Counted from the first letter of the stretch, positions 28,865-40,362 are shown. The stretch: 64,000 nucleotides of DNA from Planctomycetota bacterium (GCA_013286045.1 JABDGM010000003.1:1-64000), one strand, 5' to 3'. Translations and numbers: made by a program. Notes: a model not told the origin generated them from the letters alone.

Positions 28865-31135
28865 TTGGCAGTTAAGCAAACGAAGAAACCGACGAAGCGG
28901 GAAACCTCGGTAACGAATAACGGTAAAGCGGGCGGCAAGAAGGGGACGCGGCGGCCGGGCCGCGCACCTGCGCCGAGCGCGAACGGCGACGAAGAGGGTG
29001 CGGAAGAAGAAGAGCTGGAGGAGGAAGACGACGCTGAGGAAGTTGAAGCCGAGGCAAACGGTAAGGCGGAATCGCGTGCGACGCCGAGGCGACGGGCCAC
29101 GGCCCAGTCGATGGCGGCGAAGCAGCGCGATATCAGCGTTAGCGAATTCTTTGCCAAGAATCGGCATCTGCTAGGCTTCGATAATCCGCGGAAGGCGCTG
29201 CTGACGACGGTGAAAGAGGCCGTCGATAACTCGCTCGATGCTTGTGAAGAAGCGGGGATTCTGCCGGAGATTTGGGTTCATATCGAAGCGATTGGCGCGG
29301 ACCACTACAAGGTTGGGATTCAGGACAATGGACCCGGCATTGTTAAAAAGCAGATTCCACTCATCTTCGGCAAGCTGCTGTATGGGTCGAAGTTTCATCG
29401 ACTGCGGCAGAGCCGCGGGCAGCAAGGTATCGGCATTAGCGCAGCCGGTATGTACGGCGTGCAAACGACTGGCAAGCCGGTGAAGATCGTTTCGAAGATT
29501 GACGCCAAGAAGCCGGCGCACTACTTCGAAATTCAGATCGATACGAAGCGGAACGAAGCGAAGATTCTCAACGGCAAAGGGGAAGGCGAAGATATTCCGC
29601 CCGGCGAAAAGGGGAAGGCTTACCGCGAGAAGCATGGCATCGAGTGGGTAGATGAGCCGCACGGCACGCGGGTGACGATTGAACTGCAGGCGAAGTTCAC
29701 TCGCGGGCGCGGCAGTGTGGATGAGTATTTGATGCAGACGGCGATTGCGAATCCGCACATCGCCCTGCACTATCGCGACCCGGATAGCGCGGATCCGGCG
29801 AAGGATAGCTTCTTCTTTCAGCGTTCGGCAGCAAAGCTTCCGCCGGAACCGAAAGAAATTTTGCCGCATCCGTACGGCGTGGAGTTAGGACGATTGGCGG
29901 CGCTGCTGACGGAGGCTGAGGGCGTTTCGATCACGCAGTTTTTAACGAACAATTTTTCGCGGGTGTCGTCGGGCATTGCGCGGCGAATTTGCCAAACTGC
30001 GAAAATTTCGCCGCGTGGGTGGGCGAAGAAAATGGGGCGTGTGGAAGCGGAGGCGTTGTTTCACGCCATCCAGGGAACGAAGATTCCCCCGCCGGCGACG
30101 GATTGTATTTGCCCAATTGGTGAGGACTTGATTCTCAAGGGGCTGCATCAAGTCGTGCCGGGCGAGTTTTACTCGGCGGCGACGCGACCGCCGGCCGTTT
30201 ATCGTGGGAACCCGTTTGTGATTGAAGTGGGATTGGCGTACGGTGGTGCGGCGGCGACGCAGAATGTAACTAAAGACTTGCTGTTGGATTTGCTGGAAGA
30301 AACGGATGCTCGCACGGTGCGGCAGTTTCTTATCAGCACGTTCAATGGGCTGGGTTCGGACGCTGCGGATCGAATTCTCAAGGCGGCGGACCTGGGCACG
30401 CGGCAAACGCCCAAAATGCTGAAGCCGAAGGAACGCGAGCGGCTGCTCAACGCAATGCAGAGCGTAAACGTTGCGGAAGGCCAGACGATGGAAGTCATGA
30501 GATATGCCAATCGCGTGCCGCTGCAATTCCAACAGGCGGCATGCGCGATTACGCAGACCGTGATGCAAACAAATTGGCGAAGTTATGGCTTGCAGCAATC
30601 GCGCGGCGGTTTGCCACGTGGACCGGTGAGCGTGATGGTACACATCGCGAGCGTGTGGGTGCCGTTTACGAGCGAATCGAAAGAAGCGATTGCCAGTTAT
30701 CCGGAGATTCAAAAGGAAATACGGCTCGGTTTGCAGACGGCGGGGCGCAAACTCGGCATGTACTTAAATCGTCGGCTTCGAGTGAAACAGCAAACGGATC
30801 GGCGTGAGATTTTCTTAAGGTATCTAAAGGAAGTATCGGGAGCGGTGAGCGAAATAAACGGCGCCGAGGCGAGCAGTTTGTACGAGGAGCTCGTGAAGGT
30901 AGCCAGGAAAGTGACTGCCGACGCGGACATGAAGATGGATGACCGCGGACGGAAGGTTTCACCAGAAGAGGCTGAGTTGGCGAAAGACGCGTCGGTGTTG
31001 ATCGTCGACCCGCTGCATGCGGCGGCGGCGCTCAACCGGGCGACGACGACTGTCGAAGAAGCGCCGCCTGTAGAAGCATCGGAGCCGGCGAAAGAAAAAT
31101 CTCGCAAAGGCGCGAAGACGCAAAAAACTAAATAA
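28865..31135 (+). CDS. top6B: DNA topoisomerase VI subunit B
   Basis: GHKL ATPase motifs '[16 protein letters not shown]', '[10 protein letters not shown]', '[18 protein letters not shown]'; TTG start; Lys/Glu-rich N-terminal extension. Confidence 0.93.
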   Translation: MAVKQTKKPTKRETSVTNNGKAGGKKGTRRPGRAPAPSANGDEEGAEEEELEEEDDAEEVEAEANGKAESRATPRRRATAQSMAAKQRDISVSEFFAKNRHLLGFDNPRKALLTTVKEAVDNSLDACEEAGILPEIWVHIEAIGADHYKVGIQDNGPGIVKKQIPLIFGKLLYGSKFHRLRQSRGQQGIGISAAGMYGVQTTGKPVKIVSKIDAKKPAHYFEIQIDTKRNEAKILNGKGEGEDIPPGEKGKAYREKHGIEWVDEPHGTRVTIELQAKFTRGRGSVDEYLMQTAIANPHIALHYRDPDSADPAKDSFFFQRSAAKLPPEPKEILPHPYGVELGRLAALLTEAEGVSITQFLTNNFSRVSSGIARRICQTAKISPRGWAKKMGRVEAEALFHAIQGTKIPPPATDCICPIGEDLILKGLHQVVPGEFYSAATRPPAVYRGNPFVIEVGLAYGGAAATQNVTKDLLLDLLEETDARTVRQFLISTFNGLGSDAADRILKAADLGTRQTPKMLKPKERERLLNAMQSVNVAEGQTMEVMRYANRVPLQFQQAACAITQTVMQTNWRSYGLQQSRGGLPRGPVSVMVHIASVWVPFTSESKEAIASYPEIQKEIRLGLQTAGRKLGMYLNRRLRVKQQTDRREIFLRYLKEVSGAVSEINGAEASSLYEELVKVARKVTADADMKMDDRGRKVSPEEAELAKDASVLIVDPLHAAAALNRATTTVEEAPPVEASEPAKEKSRKGAKTQKTK

Positions 31136-31189
31136 GAAACTGAGCCGCTGTGTTTTGGGCCGCACCTATTGAAGAACTGAAAGAATTGC

Positions 31190-32347
31190 ATGGCCAAGAA
31201 GAAGACTGAAGATTCCGCCGCAAAGAAATCCGCCCCGGTGAAGCTTTCGGCTCGCGACAAGAAGACGAACGAATCGCTCGTTGGGCTCGCGGATCGCGTG
31301 GTTAGCGCTGCCAAGAATCGGAAAGATCCTTACGTAGAGATTCCCTCGCGCACGCTGGCGAACGTGCACTATTCGCCACGTAAGAAGATCCTCGAGATGG
31401 GGAATGCGAAGAACCGACGGCAGCTGTTTGATCTTTCGCAGGCGAAGGCTTACATGCGGACGATGCTCGTAGCGAGCGGGTGTAAGAAGCTGATCATGCA
31501 AGGCAAGTCGACGAGCCTCCGGGGTTTGTTCTACATGCTCAAGCACACGATCGAAGGCGCCAAAGAGAACACTTTCGATGATCAGGATGAGTGCGACACG
31601 ATCATTGAAGATACTGAAGTGTTGCTCGATGCGATCCGCGAAGAGCTACATCTCTACGCAGAGAATCGCGGTGCGATGGTCGGGAACATCACTTTTACGG
31701 ACAAGGGCGATGAAATCAACTGCGCGCGGATGGGCTCGGGCGGGTATGCGATCCCATCGATATGCGAACCTGAAGTGATTCAATTCGACGCGAGTAAGTG
31801 CAAGGCCAAGTTTATTCTGCATGTTGAAAAAGGCACGGTTTGGCAGCGGTTCAATGAGGATCGCTTTTGGGAGACGCACAACTGCATCCTTACGCACGGC
31901 AGTGGGCAGCCGCCGCGTGGCGTTCGGCGGATGCTGTTCCGACTGCACAATGAATTGAAGTTGCCGCTGTACTGCGTGCTCGATAACGATCCGTGGGGAT
32001 ACTACATCTATAGCGTCATCAAGCAGGGCTCGATTAATCTGGCGTTTGAATCGCAGCGGATGGCGATTCCCGAGGCGAAGTATCTTGGTCTGCGAAGCAT
32101 TGATTTAGAGCGGTGCGATCTTGCAGACAGCGTGAAAATCACGCTGAATGATACCGATCGCAAGCGGGCGAAGCAGGTGGCGGCCTACCCGTGGTTCGCG
32201 AAGAAACGCGAGTGGCAACGGGAGATCGAGAAGATGATCAAGAACGACTTCAAGCTGGAAGTCGAATCTTTGATTTCGAAGGGGCTGAGCTTTGTTACGG
32301 AAGAGTATGTGCCGGCTCGGTTGGCGAATCAGGATTGGTTGGACTGA
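31190..32347 (+). CDS. top6A: DNA topoisomerase VI subunit A (Spo11-like)
   Basis: 'STSLRGLFYMLKHT' catalytic-Tyr region and Toprim 'LPLYCVLDNDPWGYYIYSVIKQGSINLAFESQRMAIPEAKYLGL'. Confidence 0.93.
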   Translation: MAKKKTEDSAAKKSAPVKLSARDKKTNESLVGLADRVVSAAKNRKDPYVEIPSRTLANVHYSPRKKILEMGNAKNRRQLFDLSQAKAYMRTMLVASGCKKLIMQGKSTSLRGLFYMLKHTIEGAKENTFDDQDECDTIIEDTEVLLDAIREELHLYAENRGAMVGNITFTDKGDEINCARMGSGGYAIPSICEPEVIQFDASKCKAKFILHVEKGTVWQRFNEDRFWETHNCILTHGSGQPPRGVRRMLFRLHNELKLPLYCVLDNDPWGYYIYSVIKQGSINLAFESQRMAIPEAKYLGLRSIDLERCDLADSVKITLNDTDRKRAKQVAAYPWFAKKREWQREIEKMIKNDFKLEVESLISKGLSFVTEEYVPARLANQDWLD

Positions 32348-32748
32348 GCGGGACGGACGTTCGGCTGGTTTCGCTAAACCGCAAGCGGCGGGCGGTCGCC
32401 CGGTTTCTTGGCAGTTCTTGCCTGCGAATTAAGCGGGGTGTCCGAAGGCGTCTGAGCGCCGGATATCAAAAAAGCATAAAAATCGGCGGTGCGGCGTTTA
32501 TGTAGGGTTGCTAGCACCTTGCGGCACGCCAGTTGCTTTGCGTGACGCGCTGCGTCTGGCGGGACGCCAACTTACGCCTGTATGGCGATTTCCTTCCTTC
32601 TGGAAATTGTCGGTTTCAATCGAAACGCCGTTCGGCGGTTCGTTCCGGCTGATTCCACGGGGTGGGTCGGCTTCCTTTTAGACGCTTATCGCGCTGGCAT
32701 TGTGCAGATGTCGGTGCGCCAAAAACCCTTCTGACGCGGAGAAAGATT

Positions 32749-34479
32749 ATGTGGTTTGGTAAAGCAAGTGACTCAGCGCGCTTCTTGCCGCGCGAACCGA
32801 GGATGTCGTTTACCGACAAGGTCGGCCGACTTTGCGAACGGTTAAAGGACCCAGAGTGGCGTCGCCACGGCGGATTAGTGTTGGCGGGCAAACTGCTCGG
32901 CATTGCGGCCGTTTTCGGTGTGATGTTTGCGTTTGAACTTGCGCCCCGCATGATGGGGAGCCAAACCGCTGTAGCGCAAGAAACGCCGGCCGCTCCGGCG
33001 GCAGCGCCGCCTGCTGCGGGCGAAACCCCAGCTGCCCCGGCCGCTGGAGCACCTGCGGCGGCACCCGATCCATACGATGCCGTGAAAGCGCGTGACATCG
33101 TAAACCCCGTTAACACGTTGTGGGTGCTGCTCGCGGCGTTCCTCGTGTTCGGCATGCAAGTGGGTTTCACGATGCTCGAAGCCGGCTTCTGCCGCTCGCG
33201 TGAAACGGTGAACGTGCTGATGGAGTGCATCGTCGACACTTGTTTGTGCGGCGTGTTGTTTTACGCATGGGGGTTTGCGTTCATGTTTGGTCATGGTAAT
33301 CCCTGGATCGGCTGGGGTGGACTCGGCGCAGATGGCAAGACGATTACGGATTGGTTTCTGTTGCATAACGCGCCAGATACCTATGAAGGCACGGGCATTG
33401 CGTTTTTGGCTTACTGGTTGTTCCAATTCGCGTTCGCCGATTGTGCCTCGACGATTTGCTCGGGTGCTATGATTGGCCGCACCAGTTTCTGGGGCGACTT
33501 GATCTACAGCGTATGCGTGTCGGGTTTCATTTATCCAATCGTTGGCCACTGGGCTTGGGGTCCAGATGGCGTACTCGCCACGATGGGCAGCGACGGCAAC
33601 TTCTTGCCGTGGGTTGGTACGAGCTTCCACGACTTCGCCGGTTCGACCGTGGTTCATACGATCGGTGGTGCCATCGCCTTGGCGGGTGCCATCGTCTTGG
33701 GACCGCGGCTTGGTCGCAAATTCAAGCGTGATGGCGGCGGGCCGATGATGCCGCACGATCTCACGATCGCTGCCGTCGGTGGTTTGATCCTGTGGTTCGG
33801 CTGGTACGGGTTTAACCCGGGCAGCACGCTCTCAATCATGGACATGGCCGGTGCGGGCCGCGTGGCCGCGAACACGACGCTGGCTGCAAGCTCGGCTGGT
33901 TTGCTCGCCGCGTTTTGGGGTTACTTCAAGACCGGCAAGTGGGACGTCAGCTACACGGTGAACGGCTTCCTCGCCGGTTTGGTGGCAATTACTTGCCCCT
34001 GCTACTGGGTCAGCCCGGCGGGCGCACTCGCGCTGGGTGCCGTGGCGGGCGTGCTCGTTATTCTTGGAGCCGACCTGTTGGAATTCTTGCGGATCGATGA
34101 TCCGGTTGGTGCTGTGCCGGTGCACTGCATCAACGGTATCTGGGGTACGCTCTCGCTTGGGCTGTTCGCTTGCGGTCAGTTCAACGCGTCGGGTCCGATT
34201 AGCGGCTCGACGGATAGCCCACTCACCGGTTTGTTCTACGGTGGCGGCACCACGGTGCTTGTGGCTCAAGCGATAGGCAGCGCGATGATCACGCTATCTA
34301 CGTTTGTCTTGGCGATGGTGATGTTCGCAATCATCAACGCGATGGGCATGCTGCGTGTGTCGAAGGAAGTCGAAGAGTACGGCTTGGACCTGCACGAGCA
34401 TGGTATCCCGGCGTACCCCGAGTATCTTGTTTCGCCGTCGGCGATGCCTGGCGGGCACATGTCACAGGGAGGGCACTAA
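32749..34479 (+). CDS. amtB: ammonium transporter with extended TM/Ala-Pro-rich N-terminus
   Basis: 'NTLWVLLAAFLVFGMQVGFTMLEAGFCRSRE', 'DFAGSTVVHTIGG', 'PVHCINGIWGTLSLGLFA'; start MWFGK at 32749. Confidence 0.93.
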   Translation: MWFGKASDSARFLPREPRMSFTDKVGRLCERLKDPEWRRHGGLVLAGKLLGIAAVFGVMFAFELAPRMMGSQTAVAQETPAAPAAAPPAAGETPAAPAAGAPAAAPDPYDAVKARDIVNPVNTLWVLLAAFLVFGMQVGFTMLEAGFCRSRETVNVLMECIVDTCLCGVLFYAWGFAFMFGHGNPWIGWGGLGADGKTITDWFLLHNAPDTYEGTGIAFLAYWLFQFAFADCASTICSGAMIGRTSFWGDLIYSVCVSGFIYPIVGHWAWGPDGVLATMGSDGNFLPWVGTSFHDFAGSTVVHTIGGAIALAGAIVLGPRLGRKFKRDGGGPMMPHDLTIAAVGGLILWFGWYGFNPGSTLSIMDMAGAGRVAANTTLAASSAGLLAAFWGYFKTGKWDVSYTVNGFLAGLVAITCPCYWVSPAGALALGAVAGVLVILGADLLEFLRIDDPVGAVPVHCINGIWGTLSLGLFACGQFNASGPISGSTDSPLTGLFYGGGTTVLVAQAIGSAMITLSTFVLAMVMFAIINAMGMLRVSKEVEEYGLDLHEHGIPAYPEYLVSPSAMPGGHMSQGGH

Positions 34480-34594
34480 TTCGCGCCGCCAGAAATTGGC
34501 GGAGCGGAATTGCCGCTCTAGTAAAAACAGTTATAACAGGAGCGCGTGGGCTCCCGTGGGAACCGCTCTTGCGGCTCCCGCTGGCAACGGGATT

Positions 34595-34646
34595 GTGAAT
34601 TCGTCGTCCGCCACGCCGGACGGCTGTTCAATGTGAACGAATTCAC
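34595..34646. promoter_or_regulatory. inverted-repeat element between amt and glnB
   Basis: GTGAATTCGT (34595-34604) pairs with ACGAATTCAC (34637-34646); inner hairpin CGTCCG-ccacgc-CGGACG. Confidence 0.55.
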
Positions 34647-34663
34647 TGTTAAGTTACTATTGA

Positions 34664-35026
<363 letters not shown>

Positions 35027-35059
35027 ATCCAAGCGATCTTACGATTTTGTGCTCAAATG

Positions 35060-35098
35060 ACGGGCAAGAGCGTGGATGCGCTCTTGCCCGTTTTATTT
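35060..35098 (+). terminator. intrinsic terminator downstream of glnB
   Basis: ACGGGCAAGAGCG-tggatg-CGCTCTTGCCCGT followed by TTTATTT. Confidence 0.85.
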
Positions 35099-35119
35099 GG
35101 CGGCGCTTACAAGTAGTCT

Positions 35120-36652
35120 GTGGCGCCAAATCAGCAATTCATAGTTCCCGCGGGGCTGCTCGCAATCATCTTTGGGTATGTGATTGCGCTCGGCGTTGGT
35201 TGGCCGCAGGCCGGCACGAGGGAAATTGTCGCCGCTTCGCACGCGGCGGCTGAAGCGCGGCATACGCCCGTCGGAGTTGAAGCGCCGCCATTTTGGACGG
35301 TACTTCCCTTCATTCTGCTGCTGGTGGGAATCGCGGTCTTGCCGCTTCTGCCGCACACGTCGCACTGGTGGGAATCGAATCTTAACCGGTTCATGGTCGC
35401 CGGTGGCTTAGCAGGGGTGACAATCGCTTATTATGCGTTCTTGCACGGTGCAGCTGTTGAAGGCCATTGGCCGGTCCACCATGTGGTCGCGCCCGCGGAA
35501 GGCGGAATTCAGACAGGCTTGGCGACCACCGTTTTAGCGAACGCGCTGCTTCAGGAATTCGTGCCGTTCATCGTGTTGCTCTTCAGCTTGTATACGATCA
35601 GCGGCGGCATTCGGATTACGGGCGACTTGCGGGCGCGGCCGACGACAAACGCGGCGTTCATGGGTATTGGAAGTTTGCTCGCGAGTCTTATCGGAACGAC
35701 GGGGGCGGCGATGCTGCTCATTCGCCCGCTATTGGAAACGAACCGGGAACGGAAGCACGTGGCTCACACGGTGGTGTTGTTCGTATTCATCGTGTGCAAT
35801 TGCGGCGGATGTCTGCTGCCAATCGGCGATCCCCCTTTGTTTCTGGGGTATCTCGAAGGCGTGCCGTTCATGTGGACGCTGCGGCTATGGCCTGCGTGGT
35901 TGTTCGTGAATGGCTTATTGATCGTTACATACCTGCTGCTCGATGGGCTATGGTTCTATCGCCGCGAAGTGAAGTCCGACATCGAGCGCGATACGCGGGT
36001 CACCCATCGAATCCGCATCGCCGGATGGCACGTGAATGCGCCGGTGCTGATGGGAGTGGTGCTCGCGGTGGCGCTGCTTGACCCTGGCAAGTCGTTCCCG
36101 GGCACTGATTGGCATCCCTGGATGTATTTGCGAGAAGTGGTGCAACTGTGCCTGGTCGGTTTGTCGTTGTGGTTGGGGAGCCGCGAGATTCGGGATGCGA
36201 ATTTGTTTACGTACGGCGCGATCATCGAGGTTGCGGCTTTGTTCGTGGGTATTTTCATTTGCATGCAGCCGGCGTTGCAAATTCTGGCGGTAAAGGGTCA
36301 TGAGTTGGGGCTTACATCGCCGGTTCACTTCTTCTGGGCGTGCGGCGGGCTTTCGGGCGTGCTCGACAATGCGCCCACCTACCTCGTCTTCTTCAAGGCA
36401 GCGCAATCGCTACCGGATGATTCGCGCGTCGCGACGGTGGCTGGCGTTAACTCGTTGATTCTTGTCGCCATTAGTTTGGGCTCGGTGTTCATGGGCGCGA
36501 TGACGTACATCGGCAATGGCCCGAATTTTATGGTCCGCTCGATCGCGGAATCCTCCGGCGTAAAGATGCCGAGCTTCTTTGGCTACATGATCTACAGCTT
36601 CCTGATCTTGCTGCCGATTCTTGGGCTGACGGTGTGGCTGTTCTTGATGTAA
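35120..36652 (+). CDS. NhaD-like sodium:proton antiporter / citrate-transporter family permease
   Basis: Polytopic; 'LLIRPLLETNRERKHVAHTVVLFVFIVCNCGGCLLPIGDPPLFLGYLEGVPF', 'SGVLDNAPTYLVF', 'MGAMTYIGNGPNFMVRSIAE'. Confidence 0.85.
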   Translation: MAPNQQFIVPAGLLAIIFGYVIALGVGWPQAGTREIVAASHAAAEARHTPVGVEAPPFWTVLPFILLLVGIAVLPLLPHTSHWWESNLNRFMVAGGLAGVTIAYYAFLHGAAVEGHWPVHHVVAPAEGGIQTGLATTVLANALLQEFVPFIVLLFSLYTISGGIRITGDLRARPTTNAAFMGIGSLLASLIGTTGAAMLLIRPLLETNRERKHVAHTVVLFVFIVCNCGGCLLPIGDPPLFLGYLEGVPFMWTLRLWPAWLFVNGLLIVTYLLLDGLWFYRREVKSDIERDTRVTHRIRIAGWHVNAPVLMGVVLAVALLDPGKSFPGTDWHPWMYLREVVQLCLVGLSLWLGSREIRDANLFTYGAIIEVAALFVGIFICMQPALQILAVKGHELGLTSPVHFFWACGGLSGVLDNAPTYLVFFKAAQSLPDDSRVATVAGVNSLILVAISLGSVFMGAMTYIGNGPNFMVRSIAESSGVKMPSFFGYMIYSFLILLPILGLTVWLFLM

Positions 36653-36731
36653 AGAATGCCGTCCGAGACCCAAGGTCAGTTACTATTCTGTCGGACCAGC
36701 CGACTACGACATAAGTTGCTATGCTGTCAGG

Positions 36732-37877
36732 GTGAATCGAACCTATCAACTGAATCGAATCGTACGGGCGGCGCTGGCCTTCGTTGTTTTTTACGTTGGC
36801 CAGGCAAATGCAGCGCCCTTTAGCAACCTGATCGTATTCGGCGACAGCCTGAGCGATGTGGGTAATATTTCGTACGCTTCCTTCGGGACGAACCCTGGAC
36901 GTTATTATTCGAACGGTCGCTTTTCGAACGGGCCGATCTATGCGGAATCGCTGGCGACGGGTCTTGGGTTGCCGGTGCTTACGCGAAGCACGGCCGGAGG
37001 TAATGACTACGCCTTCGGCGGCGCGCAAACTACGGGAACCAAGGGCGGGCAAGGACTGTTCATCAATGATGTCGATGAGCAAGTAACCAAGTATCTTTCT
37101 ACGCACAACGGCGTTGCCGATACGCTGTATGACGTGTTCGCGGGCGCGAATGATCTTTTCAACGGGCAAACGAATGTCAGTGTGCCGATTACCAGTTTGC
37201 AGACCAGCATCAATCGGCTGATTTCGAGCGGGGCGCGTCAATTCTTGGTGTTTAATTTGCCGCCGCTTGGGGACACGCCGAAGTATAACGGCAATGCTTC
37301 GACGATCGTGCAGTACAACGCGCTATCGCAGCAGTTTAACGCGGGGTTGGGAACGATGCTTGATGGGCTGCAATCTGCGAACCCGCAAATCAAGATCTAT
37401 CGATTCGACATGTTTGGATTGTTTGAACAGGTGCTCGCGAATCCAGCCGGGTTCGATCTGACGAACGTTACGAGCTCGGCGGCGCCGGGATTAACTACAG
37501 GGACGACTTCCTACGATACGAGCCGCGAGGTGTCGAATCCGAACCAGTATTTGTTCTGGGATGATGTGCATCCCACGACCGCGGTGCACGCGATTCTTGC
37601 CCAGCGGGTGCTCGACTTGTTTCGTCTGCCGGGCGATTTCAATGGCGACGGCGTAGTGGATGGGGGCGACTATATCTTGTGGCGCGAGGGGCAGAGTCCG
37701 TCGCGTATTCCGGATGATTACAACGTGTGGCGGACGCATTTTGGGCAGGTTGCGGTGGGAGGCGCTTCGTTGGGTGGAAGTGACTCTTCGGGGAGCGTGC
37801 CGGAACCAGCCGCGGTGGCACTTTGTATCTTAGCGGTTGTTTTTAGCGCCTGTCGTAGAGTCCGGCACGCTGGGTGA
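36732..37877 (+). CDS. SGNH/GDSL esterase with dockerin-like calcium loop and PEP-CTERM tail
   Basis: 'LIVFGDSLSDVGN', 'WDDVHPTTAVHAILA', 'GDFNGDGVVDGGDYILWREGQ', 'VPEPAAVALCILAVVFSACRRVRHAG'; GTG start. Confidence 0.85.
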   Translation: MNRTYQLNRIVRAALAFVVFYVGQANAAPFSNLIVFGDSLSDVGNISYASFGTNPGRYYSNGRFSNGPIYAESLATGLGLPVLTRSTAGGNDYAFGGAQTTGTKGGQGLFINDVDEQVTKYLSTHNGVADTLYDVFAGANDLFNGQTNVSVPITSLQTSINRLISSGARQFLVFNLPPLGDTPKYNGNASTIVQYNALSQQFNAGLGTMLDGLQSANPQIKIYRFDMFGLFEQVLANPAGFDLTNVTSSAAPGLTTGTTSYDTSREVSNPNQYLFWDDVHPTTAVHAILAQRVLDLFRLPGDFNGDGVVDGGDYILWREGQSPSRIPDDYNVWRTHFGQVAVGGASLGGSDSSGSVPEPAAVALCILAVVFSACRRVRHAG

Positions 37878-38013
37878 GTAAGGCGTTTGGCCATTCTCGT
37901 TCCTGGCGTACGAGCGTACTGCTACCGGATTTTGCGGCCATCCGCTAACGTGAAAGTGCTCGATCACCGAGTTGCGGGGGCAATTCAGTGATCCTTCGGA
38001 AGAGGGGAATCGA

Positions 38014-38943
38014 GTGCAATTGAATTGTACAGAGCACGCGAGTTGCTTTTCTTGCCGTCGAACCCGGAGGGAAACGGCGTTTACTCTTGTCGAGCTGCTG
38101 GTCGTGATCGCGATCATCGGCACGCTCGTCGCGCTGTTATTGCCTGCGGTGCAGCATGCGCGGGAGGCAGCGCGGCGAACGTCGTGCGCCAATAACACCA
38201 AGCAAATCGGACTGGCGATTGCCGGTTATCAGCTTTCGAAGAACATCTACCCGCCAAGTAATACCGATACGTTGCTAGTGTGGGACGACGGTGGCGTGCT
38301 GCGCAATCAGAGTTGGGCGAGCGTGATTTTGCCTTACTTTGAAGAAGGCGGGCTGGCAGACAAAGTTGACTTCACGGTTTCGTCGATGGCGGCGACGAAT
38401 CAACCTGCCGCGGCAATTCCGTTGGCGATTTATCGGTGCCCTTCGTACACGGGAGCGGCGCTGACGGCCGACTCGCACTACCCGCCCGGCAAATATGCGA
38501 TTGGCAATTATGTATCGATTGGTGCGACTGATGTGGATCACCTGTACTCCGTCGGGCTGAAGCCGGAGGGAGTGATTTATCCGGTGTCGAAGGTACGGCC
38601 AGTCGACGTGACGGATGGGCTATCAAAAACGATGTTCATTTCGGAGAGCCGCGAGGAGCGGATGCGGGTGTGGATCGATGGGCGGACTGCGGCGTACACC
38701 GCCCTGCCCTATGGCGACGGAAGCCCGGTCTTTGGTACGCCAGTGAGTGCGCTCAATTACAAACCTTACTACAACGATGGCGATGTTGATTGCGAGTATG
38801 GGCCATCGAGTATGCATGTGGGAGGCGTTTATCATCTGTTCGGCGATGGGTCGGTACATTTCTTGTCGGACAAGATTAGCTCTACGGTGTATGTCGCGCT
38901 GTGCACGCGCGCTGGTGGCGAGGTAGTCCAGGATGTCGATTAA
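38014..38943 (+). CDS. DUF1559 domain protein with type IV prepilin-like N-terminus
   Basis: '[47 protein letters not shown]'; GTG at 38014 after AGAGGGG chosen, start uncertain. Confidence 0.88.
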   Translation: MQLNCTEHASCFSCRRTRRETAFTLVELLVVIAIIGTLVALLLPAVQHAREAARRTSCANNTKQIGLAIAGYQLSKNIYPPSNTDTLLVWDDGGVLRNQSWASVILPYFEEGGLADKVDFTVSSMAATNQPAAAIPLAIYRCPSYTGAALTADSHYPPGKYAIGNYVSIGATDVDHLYSVGLKPEGVIYPVSKVRPVDVTDGLSKTMFISESREERMRVWIDGRTAAYTALPYGDGSPVFGTPVSALNYKPYYNDGDVDCEYGPSSMHVGGVYHLFGDGSVHFLSDKISSTVYVALCTRAGGEVVQDVD

Positions 38944-39592
38944 TCTCTTGGTCCGCAGGTCGTACGTTGCTTTGTGCGTCATCGTTTGCGGTTGCGGCGG
39001 CGATGCGGCGAGCAAGCTCGTGGCGGAACTTGGCGACAGTGAAGCACCTGTGCGGCGGACCGCCGTGCGCGCTCTCGCGGAACGATCAATTGCGGACGAC
39101 CGTGTGGTGGCGGCGCTCACGAAGTGCGTCGCTGATAGCGATGCGGAGGTCAGATACTTCTCAATTGAGGCGCTCGGGAAAACTGGGTCGGACGCGAAAT
39201 CAAGTTTGGGGGCATTGAAACTCGCGTTGCAGGACGCGGAACCTCGCGTGCGTTTGGCCGCAGCATTGGCGATGGCGCGAATCGATCCGCAGGATCGCAG
39301 TTTCATGCCGACGCTCGTCAGCTCGATGCGCGAGGGGGATGGGGGCACGCTGCGGGAAGTCGGCTCGCTGGGACCGAGCGCGGTTTGGGCTGTGCCGACG
39401 CTCTGCGAGCTAGTGTCGCATCCGTTGCCGCAGGTGCGGGTGTTGGCGGAACACGATTTAGGGCGGATCGGGCCGGAAGCGAGCAGCGCGTTGCCGGCGC
39501 TTCAGGCAGCGATGCAGGATTCGAACCCGGCAGTGAAGCGGGCCGCGGAGGAGGCTTCGAAGCAGATCCACCGGCAGAAGCCCGGCGGTTAA
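38933..39592 (+). CDS. HEAT-repeat putative lipoprotein
   Basis: Cys-containing lipobox-like N-terminus ([12 protein letters not shown]) then HEAT units; overlaps previous CDS by 11 bp. Confidence 0.75.
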   Translation: MSINLLVRRSYVALCVIVCGCGGDAASKLVAELGDSEAPVRRTAVRALAERSIADDRVVAALTKCVADSDAEVRYFSIEALGKTGSDAKSSLGALKLALQDAEPRVRLAAALAMARIDPQDRSFMPTLVSSMREGDGGTLREVGSLGPSAVWAVPTLCELVSHPLPQVRVLAEHDLGRIGPEASSALPALQAAMQDSNPAVKRAAEEASKQIHRQKPGG

Positions 39593-39690
39593 GTTCTTCC
39601 GGAGCCCGCGTCCAGCGCACTCTCTTCGTTGGCTTTCAGTATCGGTGCGTTCGCACGGAACTATTCGTTGCGCCGCTGCTCCCGCCTCGA

Positions 39691-40362
39691 CTAACGCAGG
39701 CGGCGCGAGGACGCGAACAAAAGGCCAACGAGCGTCATTCCCAGCAGGATGCTTGACGGCTCAGGGACTTGTGGGATGCCTGAGTTCATCGGCGTGGGCG
39801 ACGTGTTTTCCGTGAAGGGGCCGGTACCATTGGGTACGCGGCTGATGGATGTGGTGTCGGTGTCGATGTACTGAGTGGACTGACCGAGAGACGCAAGCAA
39901 AGTTGTATCTGGCGGGTTGTTGCTGCCACCGTAAACGATGGCGTCAACGAGATTCGTCGTGGTGGCCGGTGTGCCCAGGGGAAAATCGGTGGCATTGCCC
40001 AAGTAGAGGGCTACGGCGTCGGCGCCGTTTTGGAGCGTCGTGGTCGGAAAGAGGACGTCCGGCGTGGGAACCACTCCCGGATTGCCCAAGAGGAAGAATC
40101 CCGTGTTGCCGAGTTGATAGCCATCCAAGTCAAACGACAGATAGGAGGCATCGGTGGCGCCATTGATAAAGACAACGACGTAACCGTTGAGGCTAAGATT
40201 GGCAGGACCGCTGAGCTCGACGAATTCTTGCAGGTCGGTCGAGCCGGTTTGGTTGGCGTCGATTTCGTTGATGACGACTGCGGCCTGGCTTGAGAACGCA
40301 ATTGCGAGGCACGTGGCGATTGTCGCCAAGAAGGTTAAAGAACGAACTTGGTTGGCAGTCAT
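39691..40362 (-). CDS. lamin-tail-like domain protein with PEP-CTERM tail
   Basis: 'AAVVINEIDANQTGSTDLQEFVELSGPANLSLNGYVVVFING' and 'VPEPSSILLGMTLVGLLFASSRRLR'. Confidence 0.75.
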   Translation of the reverse strand: MTANQVRSLTFLATIATCLAIAFSSQAAVVINEIDANQTGSTDLQEFVELSGPANLSLNGYVVVFINGATDASYLSFDLDGYQLGNTGFFLLGNPGVVPTPDVLFPTTTLQNGADAVALYLGNATDFPLGTPATTTNLVDAIVYGGSNNPPDTTLLASLGQSTQYIDTDTTSISRVPNGTGPFTENTSPTPMNSGIPQVPEPSSILLGMTLVGLLFASSRRLR

